Shown here: piece by piece, positions 20,301-27,901 of the stretch
Numbering within the stretch: position 1 is the stretch's first letter
How the letters are laid out: the number at the start of each line of letters is the position of its first letter
Assembly (NCBI RefSeq): GCF_013778505.1
Contig: NZ_JAAOWU010000006.1
Span: 186,001-250,000, forward strand
Source: Pseudomonas sivasensis
Lineage (GTDB): Bacteria > Pseudomonadota > Gammaproteobacteria > Pseudomonadales > Pseudomonadaceae
Length of the DNA: 64,000 nucleotides
Direction of reading: 5' to 3'
Program-made: the position numbers and the translations under genes
The notes under the pieces: generated by a model
What the model was told of the DNA's origin: nothing
What the model saw: the letters and a program-made list of their open reading frames with translations, nothing else
Database searches by the model: none

Positions 20301-20901
20301 GCAAGGCGTGGTATTTGGAGAATCCCACAAGCAGATGGCGAGCTTCCGGGCACTGTTCGATAACGTCGCCACACTAAAAAACGAGGGCGTTAAAAGAGTT
20401 TACTTCGAGGGGTTGATAGATATGCCCCAAGGGCTTGTCGACGACGGAATTGGCATCCTTGGTCAAAGCAAGCAGCTTCGAAGCGGCCCGACATTCCAAG
20501 AGTTACGCAAAAAGCTGGAGGATAACGGCATAGAGGTCTTGCCTCTTGATCACTACTACCTCACCCGCCACAAAGACCTACGCGGCTTTAAGAAGCCGAC
20601 CACTACTGGCTCCGCGTCGATCACGCGGCTTGAAGAGTTCAACTATTACGCCGCTGAAACCATCCAGGCCACCTCAGGTGCTGATAAGTGGGCTGCATTG
20701 GTTGGGCATTCACATATGAACACCTCCGAAGGTGTGCCCGGCCTCGCTGAGTTGACCGGCAGCATCGGCATTGGTGTGTTTGACAGGCCCAGCGCCACGA
20801 ACCATTTCGGAACCAGAGTCCTGGGCCATCCACAGGATCCCACCAAACCGGTCGGCAGCGGCGGTATCCCCGGCGATCTCCAGATTTACATCAAGCCGTA
20901 A
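17374..20901 (+). CDS. Large multidomain toxin with Tiki/ChaN/PMT-C2-like C-terminal domain
   Basis: The 1175-residue protein has no signal peptide. It starts with a Pro/Ser/Asn-rich segment (about 1-50), then a long helical region (to about 500), then a mixed region with beta-like stretches (about 520-640). A hydrophobic helical hairpin follows (FFLDLIPLRSAIV to AGAGAAAKIG, about 705-750), like the membrane-insertion segments of Pasteurella multocida toxin-type proteins. The C-terminal 200 residues carry FGESH (about 980-984), VYFEGLID (about 1009) and VGHSH (about 1110-1114). This pattern matches the Tiki/EreA/ChaN superfamily that includes a domain of PMT. These proteins are often listed as membrane-targeted effector-domain toxins in pseudomonads. 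No secretion tag, immunity gene or secretion locus adjoins it. Activity is inferred, not shown. Confidence 0.72.
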   Translation: MLNVHTPTQTPSQPHLPPPPINNQSPGLHASNPSANLQTGASSPRLSRASTGLKQMMADNQNLRSLGQKLSETATRLGVNATPQAILAALKATPMDIQPGSSYPIEADAAVTLDAYITSNNLMLPNNHFGLIALADAVSNRALKHPLGNLGGGLSWPIPMSMRNEKALLGTLRHYVAQHPNPAQIGVSLGVLEYLNSNQPPSGEAATDPAKALVAILTTPRAQALGQAIQTKLNGVATDTSVNEYTLTAINLALDPESIDHAHPSAIASFNLAQDAHWGKPASAVVTSLSQHLIKKRKTSAAMASVGAYVLLARKAPELLIKDLPASVTYGSTAWLNLSIAAATIEAQTPGKVPNMTFAQVMSAAEGASLQDLSITQKAQSAALRVWGVVNGVISQAEADRYNDADIDKVKTAFNQQANLRLEATGQIQTDMPSRKDIALAKLKERFGEDVPFEEKLLTVKDTSQPYAQPLYDPNRAPAGHHSLLDIAMSGLDQFSWETKDPRILDALEGKSLAFDVNAVFNSQLSQAINSRKQGIGTTVKHLIAQLPLADRQNLEYGKLEFYQNNTYQLGMGFTGRTLVEKNEQLLVKATGGSGETVYAIDLKQGSITTVPGTVLTKERDRESNLVYPIEQFLPTNADDTVWQPNNTAGNPLSVPDSFSSNRTQSIADAFVEHLDIDNKDVVKQARGTTTYDQQMDVEEKLADFFLDLIPLRSAIVNFKNGNVLDGVVDLGMDIFGFVTAGAGAAAKIGNVAVKGFSATTKAVRVAKILGTTLIGELNPASGLGDLVQGGAKLIGKGIDTIKKTSGAFNMARVIANEHGPITHGTFKIADQTFRADTILSNGQRYAYDPAAMKPYGTPLADFNPLDTLAPGSPHTHSPSPAQHRHRYNPMASIARPVRVRKPLPVGDYAESMRGKLEPDHFKPDTKMATIQKFKDEMKDYFDAIQQAGLPTRPTIPHIAGNVPVPDLIETALKASQGVVFGESHKQMASFRALFDNVATLKNEGVKRVYFEGLIDMPQGLVDDGIGILGQSKQLRSGPTFQELRKKLEDNGIEVLPLDHYYLTRHKDLRGFKKPTTTGSASITRLEEFNYYAAETIQATSGADKWAALVGHSHMNTSEGVPGLAELTGSIGIGVFDRPSATNHFGTRVLGHPQDPTKPVGSGGIPGDLQIYIKP

Positions 20902-21175
20902 ACCCAAATCCCACCCGGCACACTAGCGGTCACAGCGCATGGCCCACCCCTAGCGCTGCAACCCCGCGCCGGGTGGGGCGCGCCGCTCAACCCATTATCG
21001 GCACGGTTTACCGAGACAACTGTCCATGGGCTCCCAGTTGAATGGCCAATCCCAACCGTTTAGCCCTTCACTTTATTTGCACGAGCGTACCTAAAGCTAA
21101 GCGTTGCCAAGCCGATAGCCCAACGAAGCTCTAAAAAAGCCGCGTCGATAATAAACGCTTCGTAAGGACGACCCC

Positions 21176-23170
21176 ATGCCCCCAATGCGCTCTATCCAAG
21201 CCCGCTATACCCTGTTTCTGGTGCTGTTCGTCCTGGTGCTATTCGTGTTGACCGTCGTGGGTATCGGCCAGTTGGTCGCACCCAAGCTGCGACAGACCGA
21301 AGAACAGGTGGTGCTCAACCGCATCAGTGAGGTGGCAGAACAAATTCAGGGCGAACTGAACAAGGTTCAGGCCCAGCAACGCACCATCACCCAAACTATT
21401 CCACTGCTCGACAGCGATGCCATCGACAAGGTCCTGCCAGGCCTGGTCGACCAATATGGTGAACTGAAGGTATTTGGTGGTGGTATCTGGCCGCTGCCCA
21501 ACCAGCGCACGCCGGGCCGCAACAAGCACAGCACGTTCTGGCACCGCGATGCGTCGGGCAAGCTGGCGGTGAACACGTTCTGGAACAGCGACCCCGCGCC
21601 CAACTATTACGACCAGAGCTGGTACAAAGGCGGCCTCGCTTCGCCGCGCGGGCAATGCGCCTGGGCGGCTGCCTACAAAGACGACGCCAGCCAGGAGCCG
21701 CGCACCAACTGCGCCATGGCGATCCAGCGTGACGGCGCCGCCTATGGCGTGGCCACCATCGACGTGACCCTGGGTTTCTTCAATGACCTGGTGGCCAGCA
21801 AGGAAAAAGACATCGGCGGGCAAATGCTGATCGTCGAGGGCGATGGCAAGATCATCAGCAACAGCTCGCGCCTGAGCAGCCCCGTGGTGTTGAAGAACAT
21901 CAGCGAACTGACCTCCACCTCGGCATTTGCCACCCAGGTCAGCAAAGCCCTGGCCCATCGCGACCAGGCACTGCAACGCAGCGAGTTCGACAATGGCGGC
22001 GTGGCCAGCACCTTCTATCTGCGCCCCATCGAAGGCACGCCTTGGTTCCTCGCCACCGCCCTGCCCACTTCACTGATCACTGCCCAGCGCGATGACGTGC
22101 TCGGCAGTCTGGCGCTGTTGCAAATCCCAATGGTGTTGCTGCTGGTGCTGCTGGCGGCGTATGCGATCCGCCAACTGGTGCAGCGCATGAAGATCCTCAA
22201 AACCAATATCGACGCGCTGTCCGCTGGCGATGCCGACCTCACGCGACGTATCACCATCCGCGCCGAAGACGAACTCGGCGCCATCGGTCACTCGGTGAAC
22301 CACTTCATCGTCTACCTGCAAAACATGATCGGCGAAGTCACCCAGGCCACTGGCGCGATGTCGTCAGGCCTTGAGCAATTGCAACGGACCTCGGCCCACA
22401 CCAACCAGATCCTGGTGCGTCACGCCTCGGAAACCGACCAGACTGTCACCGCTATCACCGAGATGAGCTCCACCGCCGACAACGTCGCGCAAAACGCGGC
22501 CGAAACCGCCTCGTTCACTCAGCGCGCCAATGAGCACGCCGATCGCTCCCGCGTGGTCGTTGGGGAAGCATCCACCAGTGTCAGCGCCCTGATCGGCGAA
22601 GTTGCCAGCGCCACCCACACCGTGGAAAACATGCGCCAGGACGCCGCACGCATCACCGAGACCCTCGGGGTGATCGGCGCCATTGCCGGCCAGACCAACC
22701 TGTTGGCCCTCAACGCCGCCATTGAAGCGGCGCGGGCCGGTGAACAAGGTCGAGGCTTTGCAGTGGTTGCCGACGAAGTGCGCGCCTTGGCTGCGCGCAC
22801 TCAGGCAAGCACCTCGCAGATCAACGAGATGCTGGCACGCCTGACTGCCGGGGTGAGCTCCTCGGTCGCGGCCATGGAAAATACCCAGGCCAGCTGCCAA
22901 TCGGCAGCGGATGCCACGGCGCGGGTCAACGCCGGGCTGGATGAAATGGCGGGTTCCGTGAGCCATATCAACAACCTCAGCACGCAGATCGCCACAGCCG
23001 CCGAGCAGCAAAGCGCGGTGACCGAGGAGATCAACCGCAGCATGGTGCAAATCCGACACATGGTCGAAGAGTTGGTACAAAGCGGCCATGCCACCGAAAC
23101 CAATACCCAGAGCCTGCTGGATGCCAACGGCCGGGTGATCGCCTTGATGGGCCGCTTTAAAGTGCGCTGA
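21176..23170 (+). CDS. Methyl-accepting chemotaxis protein, periplasmic dCache-type sensor
   Basis: This is a transmembrane chemoreceptor of 664 residues. A first span (about 11-33) is followed by a large periplasmic domain of some 270 residues that looks like a double Cache domain ([37 protein letters not shown]). A second span (about 312-332), HAMP, and the helical signalling hairpin follow, with the invariant tip [34 protein letters not shown] (shown here only to name the region). There is no C-terminal pentapeptide tether for CheR. The ligand is not predictable with certainty; the paired Tyr/Trp/Asp residues suggest a small organic molecule such as an amine or amino acid. Confidence 0.93.
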   Translation: MPPMRSIQARYTLFLVLFVLVLFVLTVVGIGQLVAPKLRQTEEQVVLNRISEVAEQIQGELNKVQAQQRTITQTIPLLDSDAIDKVLPGLVDQYGELKVFGGGIWPLPNQRTPGRNKHSTFWHRDASGKLAVNTFWNSDPAPNYYDQSWYKGGLASPRGQCAWAAAYKDDASQEPRTNCAMAIQRDGAAYGVATIDVTLGFFNDLVASKEKDIGGQMLIVEGDGKIISNSSRLSSPVVLKNISELTSTSAFATQVSKALAHRDQALQRSEFDNGGVASTFYLRPIEGTPWFLATALPTSLITAQRDDVLGSLALLQIPMVLLLVLLAAYAIRQLVQRMKILKTNIDALSAGDADLTRRITIRAEDELGAIGHSVNHFIVYLQNMIGEVTQATGAMSSGLEQLQRTSAHTNQILVRHASETDQTVTAITEMSSTADNVAQNAAETASFTQRANEHADRSRVVVGEASTSVSALIGEVASATHTVENMRQDAARITETLGVIGAIAGQTNLLALNAAIEAARAGEQGRGFAVVADEVRALAARTQASTSQINEMLARLTAGVSSSVAAMENTQASCQSAADATARVNAGLDEMAGSVSHINNLSTQIATAAEQQSAVTEEINRSMVQIRHMVEELVQSGHATETNTQSLLDANGRVIALMGRFKVR

Positions 23171-23260
23171 TCAATTCTCTAAAGGCTCCCGTGCAAAGCG
23201 CGGGAGTCGGACTATTCTGACAGTTCCAAGTGTTAAGCCCCGCCACACAGGAGGTGTGCC

Positions 23261-23719
23261 ATGCGCGCTGTCGAGCAGTCGTTCCGCTTGGAGCGGATCA
23301 GTCAGGAACGCTTTATCCAAGCCCCCATTGACGCTGTTTACGACTACGTGACCCAACCGGATCGCTGGCATGAATGGCACCCCACATCCCTCGGGGCCGA
23401 CACCGGCACCACCGGATCGCTCCCCGCCGGTGCACGCTTTACCGAAATGATCGACCTGCTGGGTGTACGCGTGCCCATGAGCTACCGCGTGCAGATCGCC
23501 CGTCGTCCCGACGAGTTCAAGACGGTGTTCACGTCCCTCGCCGTCGATGGTTCCATCCACTATTTCCTGCTGCCCTTTCACGACGGCACGCTGTTCAAGC
23601 GTGTGCTGACCTATGAAACCGAATTGCAGTTGGCCAGCCTGCACGAACGCATGATCGAACTATCAGCGATTGCGCTGGACCAGCTCAGGCTCCGCCTGGA
23701 AAACGTCAACCTTGTATAA
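23261..23719 (+). CDS. SRPBCC (START-like) ligand-binding protein
   Basis: This 152-residue soluble protein has the polyketide-cyclase/START-like pattern: a first strand ERFIQAPIDAVYDYVTQPDRW with WHEWHPTS after it, a central sheet, and a long C-terminal helix (HERMIELSAIALDQLRLRL). The family binds hydrophobic ligands in a deep cavity; no specific role can be given. A strong ribosome site (AGGAGGTG) sets the start. It stands alone between a chemoreceptor and a DUF411 gene. Confidence 0.82.
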   Translation: MRAVEQSFRLERISQERFIQAPIDAVYDYVTQPDRWHEWHPTSLGADTGTTGSLPAGARFTEMIDLLGVRVPMSYRVQIARRPDEFKTVFTSLAVDGSIHYFLLPFHDGTLFKRVLTYETELQLASLHERMIELSAIALDQLRLRLENVNLV

Positions 23720-23800
23720 CTTTGAAACATTACAACGGCGCCCCCTTCAAAAAAGCGCGGAGAATGCCCGGCTTACTGCCTGGTCTTGGACGAAAACCTG

Positions 23801-24247
23801 ATGAAAACCCCATTGCGATTGGCCCTGCTTTCAGCCCTCTTCACCACCACCCTGGCCCAGGCCGCTGACCTCATCCCCATCGACGTGCACCGTGACGCCA
23901 ACTGCGGCTGCTGCAAAAAGTGGATCAGCCACCTGGAAAGCAACGGCTTCAAGGTCAACGACCATGTCGAAGCTGACATGAGTGCCGTCAAGCAACGCCT
24001 GGGCGTGGCCCCGCGCCTGGGCTCCTGTCACACCGCCGTGATCGACGGCAAATTCGTCGAGGGCCACGTGCCCGCCGATCAAGTGCTTGCCTTGCGCAAG
24101 CGCGACGACCTGCTGGGCATTGCCGCACCGGGCATGCCGATGGGTTCGCCCGGCATGGAAATGGACGGGCGCAGCGAGGCCTATCAAGTCATCGGGCTGA
24201 CCCGGGACGGCAACGATGTCGTGGTGGCTGAGTACCCGGCGCACTGA
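23801..24247 (+). CDS. DUF411 metal-binding periplasmic protein
   Basis: The product has a signal peptide (MKTPLRLALLSALFTTTLAQA) and a DUF411 domain starting with the cysteine cluster CGCCKKWISHLESNGF, then LGSCHTAVIDGKFVEGHVPAD, all characteristic. A methionine-rich stretch (PGMPMGSPGMEM) follows, consistent with copper binding. Relatives are often near copper-resistance genes, but none is adjacent here. A TTG codon at 23786 is an alternative start but gives a poorer signal peptide. The next gene begins three bases after its stop. Confidence 0.87.
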   Translation: MKTPLRLALLSALFTTTLAQAADLIPIDVHRDANCGCCKKWISHLESNGFKVNDHVEADMSAVKQRLGVAPRLGSCHTAVIDGKFVEGHVPADQVLALRKRDDLLGIAAPGMPMGSPGMEMDGRSEAYQVIGLTRDGNDVVVAEYPAH

Positions 24248-24250
24248 TCG

Positions 24251-24694
24251 ATGCTGATGGGTTACCTCGGGCTGTTCTTCGCCGCCTTTGGTGCGGCGAC
24301 CTTACTCCCATTGCAATCCGAAGCGGTGCTGGTAGGCCTGCTGGTCAGCGGGCATTACGGGTTGTGGTGGCTGCTGGGTATCGCAACCCTGGGCAATGTT
24401 CTCGGGTCGCTGGTCAACTGGTGGCTGGGCCGCTGGGTGGAGCACTTCAAGGGTCGGCGCTGGTTTCCGGTCAGCGACAGGCAACTGGAAAAAGCGCGCA
24501 CCCATTACCAGCGCTGGGGACACTGGACGCTGCTGCTCAGTTGGGTGCCGATCATTGGCGACCCGCTGACGTTGGTGGCCGGGGTAATGCGTGAGCCCTT
24601 GTGGCGGTTTCTGCTGCTGGTGACCCTGGCTAAAGGCCTGCGCTATGCCGTGCTGGCCGCCGTGACCTTGCAATGGGTGTTAATCCCCACTTAA
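24251..24694 (+). CDS. YqaA/DedA-family inner-membrane protein
   Basis: This 147-residue membrane protein carries the SNARE-associated/DedA pattern: early acidic residue in LLPLQSEAVLVGLL, a glycine-rich segment (IATLGNVLGSLVNWWLGRW), an amphipathic stretch ending WFPVSDRQLEKA, and the second re-entrant half (SWVPIIGDPLTLVAGVMR). It matches YqaA more than full-length DedA. The family acts in membrane-lipid handling or membrane-potential maintenance. It closely follows the DUF411 gene and probably shares its transcript. Confidence 0.88.
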   Translation: MLMGYLGLFFAAFGAATLLPLQSEAVLVGLLVSGHYGLWWLLGIATLGNVLGSLVNWWLGRWVEHFKGRRWFPVSDRQLEKARTHYQRWGHWTLLLSWVPIIGDPLTLVAGVMREPLWRFLLLVTLAKGLRYAVLAAVTLQWVLIPT

Positions 24695-24738
24695 TCCCTC
24701 GCAAAGAGCATCCGGACACCCTTCCTGGAGCCCCGCCC

Positions 24739-25740
24739 ATGCCTCTATTCCGCGCTTTTTGCATCGCCGGCCTGCTGACGGCCAGCACAGCGACTGCGCT
24801 CGCGGCCACCTACGGTCCCGAGCTGCAAGGTTTCCAGTACCCCTACCCCCTTGAACATTTCCAATTCCAATCCCAAGGCGAATCCCTGCAAATGGGCTAC
24901 ATGGACGTGCCGGCCAAAGGCACCGCCAATGGTCGCGCCGTCGTGCTGATGCACGGCAAAAATTTCTGTGGTGCAACGTGGGAAAGCTCGATCAAGGCCC
25001 TGAGTGATGCCGGTTACCGAGTGATCGCACCGGACCAGGTCGGTTTTTGCAGCTCCAGCAAACCCGAGCACTACCAGTACAGCTTCCAGCAGTTGGCCCT
25101 CAACACCCACCAACTGCTGGAAAAGCTCGGCATTCAAAAGGTCACCCTGCTCGGCCACTCCACCGGCGGCATGCTCGCCACGCGTTACGCGCTGATGTAC
25201 CCCGAGCAGACTGAGCAGTTGGCGCTGGTCAACCCCATCGGCCTGGAAGACTGGAAAGCCCTGGGCGTGCCTGCGCTCAGCGTCGACCAGTGGTATGCCC
25301 GTGAACTGAAAGTCAGCGCCGATGGGATTCGCCAATACCAGCTCAACACGTACTACGTCGGCCGCTGGAAGCCGGAATACGAGCGGTGGGTGGATATGTA
25401 TGCCGGCCTGAGCAACGGCCCGGGGCATACGCGGGTCGCATGGAACTCGGCGTTGATTTACGACATGATCTTCACCCAGCCGGTGTACTACGAATTCAAG
25501 AACCTGCAGATGCCTACCCTCTTGCTGATCGGCACCTCCGACAACACCGCCATCGGCAAGGACGTCGCGCCGCCCGAGGTCAAAGCTAAGCTCGGCAACT
25601 ACGCGGTGTTGGGCAAAACCGTGGCCAAGCTGATCCCCCACGCAACGCTGGTGGAGTTTCCCGGCCTGGGCCACGCGCCGCAGATGGAAGAACCGGCGAA
25701 GTTTCACCAGGCGCTGTTGCAGGGTTTGAACGCGCTTTAA
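24739..25740 (+). CDS. Exported alpha/beta hydrolase
   Basis: This 333-residue protein has a signal peptide (MPLFRAFCIAGLLTASTATALA), so it is periplasmic or secreted. The alpha/beta-hydrolase core shows HGKNFCGATWESSI (oxyanion region), nucleophile elbow LLGHSTGGMLATRYA with the catalytic Ser, and a C-terminal His in GLGHAPQMEEP. A GGAG site supports the start at 24739 rather than the upstream frame at 24673. The cap-domain sequence resembles epoxide-hydrolase/haloalkane-dehalogenase relatives, but the substrate is unknown. Confidence 0.88.
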   Translation: MPLFRAFCIAGLLTASTATALAATYGPELQGFQYPYPLEHFQFQSQGESLQMGYMDVPAKGTANGRAVVLMHGKNFCGATWESSIKALSDAGYRVIAPDQVGFCSSSKPEHYQYSFQQLALNTHQLLEKLGIQKVTLLGHSTGGMLATRYALMYPEQTEQLALVNPIGLEDWKALGVPALSVDQWYARELKVSADGIRQYQLNTYYVGRWKPEYERWVDMYAGLSNGPGHTRVAWNSALIYDMIFTQPVYYEFKNLQMPTLLLIGTSDNTAIGKDVAPPEVKAKLGNYAVLGKTVAKLIPHATLVEFPGLGHAPQMEEPAKFHQALLQGLNAL

Positions 25741-25766
25741 TCCAACCTTTTTCGAGGCACTCGTGA

Positions 25767-26720
25767 ATGTCGGTACAAATCGCAGTCATTGATGATTGGC
25801 AGAATGTGGCCCGTGACGTGGTGGATTGGTCGGTGCTGGAGTCGGTCGGCCAGGTGCACTTCCTGCACGATTACCCGGCCGATACCGCCGTAATGATCGA
25901 ACGTCTGCAAGCGTTCGAAGTGATTTGCGTGATGCGTGAACGCACCCCATTCGACGCCGCGCTGTTGCAGGGGCTGCCCAACCTCAAGTTGCTGGTGACC
26001 GGCGGCATGCGCAACGCGGCCATCGATATCCCCGCCGCCAAGGCCCTGGGCATTCACCTCTGCGGCACCGACAGCTATAAACAGGCGGCGCCGGAATTGA
26101 CGTGGGCGTTGATCATGGCCTCCACCCGCAACCTGCTGGCCGAGGCCAACTCCGTGCGCGCCGGGCACTGGCAGGTTGGCCTTGGCGGCGACCTGTACGG
26201 GAAGACGCTGGGCATCCTTGGTCTGGGCAGCATCGGCCAGAAGGTCGCGCAATTTGCCCAAGTCTTCGGCATGCGCGTGATTGCCTGGAGCGAAAACCTC
26301 ACGCCGGAGCGTGCGACACAAGCCGGTGCGACTTGGGTCAGCAAGGAAGACCTGTTCAAACAGGCCGATATCCTGACCATCCACCTGGTACTCAGCGACC
26401 GCACCCGCGGCCTGGTGGATGCCGAGGCGCTGGGCTGGATGAAACCGACGGCGCGTCTGGTGAATACCGCGCGTGGGCCGATTGTGGATGAGCAGGCATT
26501 GGTTGAGGCATTGAGCCGTGGTCGCCTGGCGGGGGCTGCACTGGATGTGTATGCCGAGGAGCCGTTGCCGCTGGATCATCCGTTCCGCCACTTGCCCAAT
26601 GTGCTGGCCACGCCCCATGTAGGCTATGTGAGCGAGCAGAATTATCGGCAGTTCTACCAGCAGATGATCGAGGATATCCAAGCCTGGGCGAACAACGCGC
26701 TCATCCGGCCGATTGGCTGA
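25767..26720 (+). CDS. D-2-hydroxyacid dehydrogenase family protein
   Basis: This is an NAD-dependent oxidoreductase of 317 residues that reduces 2-oxo acids or oxidises D-2-hydroxy acids. The nucleotide-binding loop is GILGLGSIGQKVAQFA. The catalytic residues are visible as Arg in LVNTARGPIVDE, Glu in AALDVYAEEPLP and His in ATPHVGYVSEQN. It belongs to the PGDH-like branch without the regulatory ACT domain. It follows the exported hydrolase by 26 bases and may be co-transcribed. The repeat array lies directly after it. Confidence 0.9.
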   Translation: MSVQIAVIDDWQNVARDVVDWSVLESVGQVHFLHDYPADTAVMIERLQAFEVICVMRERTPFDAALLQGLPNLKLLVTGGMRNAAIDIPAAKALGIHLCGTDSYKQAAPELTWALIMASTRNLLAEANSVRAGHWQVGLGGDLYGKTLGILGLGSIGQKVAQFAQVFGMRVIAWSENLTPERATQAGATWVSKEDLFKQADILTIHLVLSDRTRGLVDAEALGWMKPTARLVNTARGPIVDEQALVEALSRGRLAGAALDVYAEEPLPLDHPFRHLPNVLATPHVGYVSEQNYRQFYQQMIEDIQAWANNALIRPIG

Positions 26721-26765
26721 CGCACCAATACGGGGCGCCTCTCACCGCAGAGGCGCACGCCGCCC

Positions 26766-27499
26766 CTGTGGTGAGAGGCTTGCTCAGAAAATAAGCTCAC
26801 ATCCTCCTGTCCACGGCCGCCACAACCCCTGTGGTGAGCAGGCTTGCCCTGCGCCGGAGTGCGAAGCGCTCCCAAATGGTTCACCTTGCTGCATCAGGTA
26901 CATGGGCGGTGCCCCTAATGGGGCTGCTTCGCAGCCCAGCGCAGGGCAAGCCTGCTCACTACAAAATACGGCTCAGCCCCACTCCACAGTCGCAAACAAC
27001 CCTGTGGTGAGAGGCTTGTTCAAAAAATAAGCTCACAACCTCCTGCCACAGGCGCCACAACCCCTGTGGTGAGCAGGCTTGCTCAGAAAATAAGCTCACA
27101 ACCTGCTGCGACAGGCGCCGCGACCTCTGTGGTGAGCAGGCTTGCCCTGCGCCGGAGTGCGAAGCGCTCCCAAATGGCTCGCCTTGCTGCATCAGGTACA
27201 TAGGCGGTGCTCCCAATGGGGCTGCTTCGCAGCCCAGCGCAGGGCAAGCCTGCTCACTACAAAATACGGCTCAGCCCCACTCCACAGTCGCAAACAACGC
27301 TGTGGTGAGAGGTTTGCTCAGAAATAAGCTCACAACCTCCTGCCCACAGCCGCCACAACCCCTGTGGTGAGCAGGCTTGCCCTGCGACGGAGTGCGAAGC
27401 GCTCCCAAATGGTTCACCTTGATGCACCAGGTACATAAGCGGTGCCCCTAATGCGGCCGCTTCGCAGCCCAGCGCAGGGCAAGCCTGCTCACTACAAAA
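26766..27499. repeat. Ordered array of three repeat modules (B-A-C-B-B-A-C-B-A)
   Basis: Module A is 138 bases and occurs three times (26829-26966, 27127-27264, 27362-27499). It is largely a palindrome that starts GTGAGCAGGCTTGCCCTGCG and ends with its inverse. Module B, about 58 bases with a GAGAGGCTTG or GAGCAGGCTTG start and AATAAGCTCACA inside, occurs four times (26766, 27002, 27064, 27300). Module C, about 33 bases (GGCTCAGCCCCACTCC), occurs twice between A and B. The order is regular. No coding frame in it is credible. It probably grew by unequal recombination from REP-like hairpin elements. Confidence 0.85.
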
Positions 27500-27901
27500 C
27501 CCAGGTCAAACCGCATTACCTCGAAATACACCAGTGCCCCACAGACAATTGGCTAATAACCACTGACTCTCAGGTTAAAAGTTTTTTGTCCTACAAAATC
27601 TTCCCAGAAACCCTACAGGCTATGAGGATCTGTCCTAGACTGATGACCGATGGGTCCGTTCCAAAACAAAAACCCCGCAAAAAATCTAAACTTTCCGACT
27701 CTGCCATTGGTCCAGTTTTAAGGTAAGGCGAGCACACACGCTTCACAGCACATGCCCGTCCATCCAATCTTTTTTCGCAATCCGTGCAACTGGCATACGC
27801 CTTGCCAGTTTGTACAGTGCTTGTGCGCCTGGCCGCAGGATGCGGCCAATCGGAGCTAGTGGCAGCGGGCCATTAGCCGACCAACAAAATGGGAGTGCAT
27901 T
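27500..27901. other. Leader/promoter region of the glgA operon
   Basis: This AT-rich stretch carries no credible gene. It includes the inverted repeat CTGGCA-7-TGCCAG (27790-27808), which also fits a sigma-54 promoter spacing, and the strong ribosome site of glgA (GGGAGTGCATT before the ATG). Confidence 0.5.
27790..27806 (+). promoter_or_regulatory. Possible sigma-54 (-24/-12) promoter or palindromic operator
   Basis: CTGGCATACGCCTTGCC fits the sigma-54 pattern, with GG and GC exactly ten bases apart, and lies 96 bases before the glgA start. The same bases form an inverted repeat CTGGCA/TGCCAG, so a repressor site is an equal alternative. Confidence 0.3.

Noticed and set aside
20902..21175. 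Immunity gene for the large toxin
   Set aside because: The 274 bases before the chemoreceptor contain no credible frame with a ribosome site.
25737..26681. Minus-strand frame of 314 codons opposite the hydroxyacid dehydrogenase
   Set aside because: The sense strand has complete NAD-binding and catalytic motifs; the antisense translation matches nothing.
26766..27499. Possible CRISPR array
   Set aside because: Repeat units are long, palindromic and of three kinds, without uniform spacers or nearby cas genes.
27442..27726. Plus-strand frame of 94 codons at the end of the repeat array
   Set aside because: It begins inside a repeat module and the product is unrelated to anything recognisable; it looks accidental.
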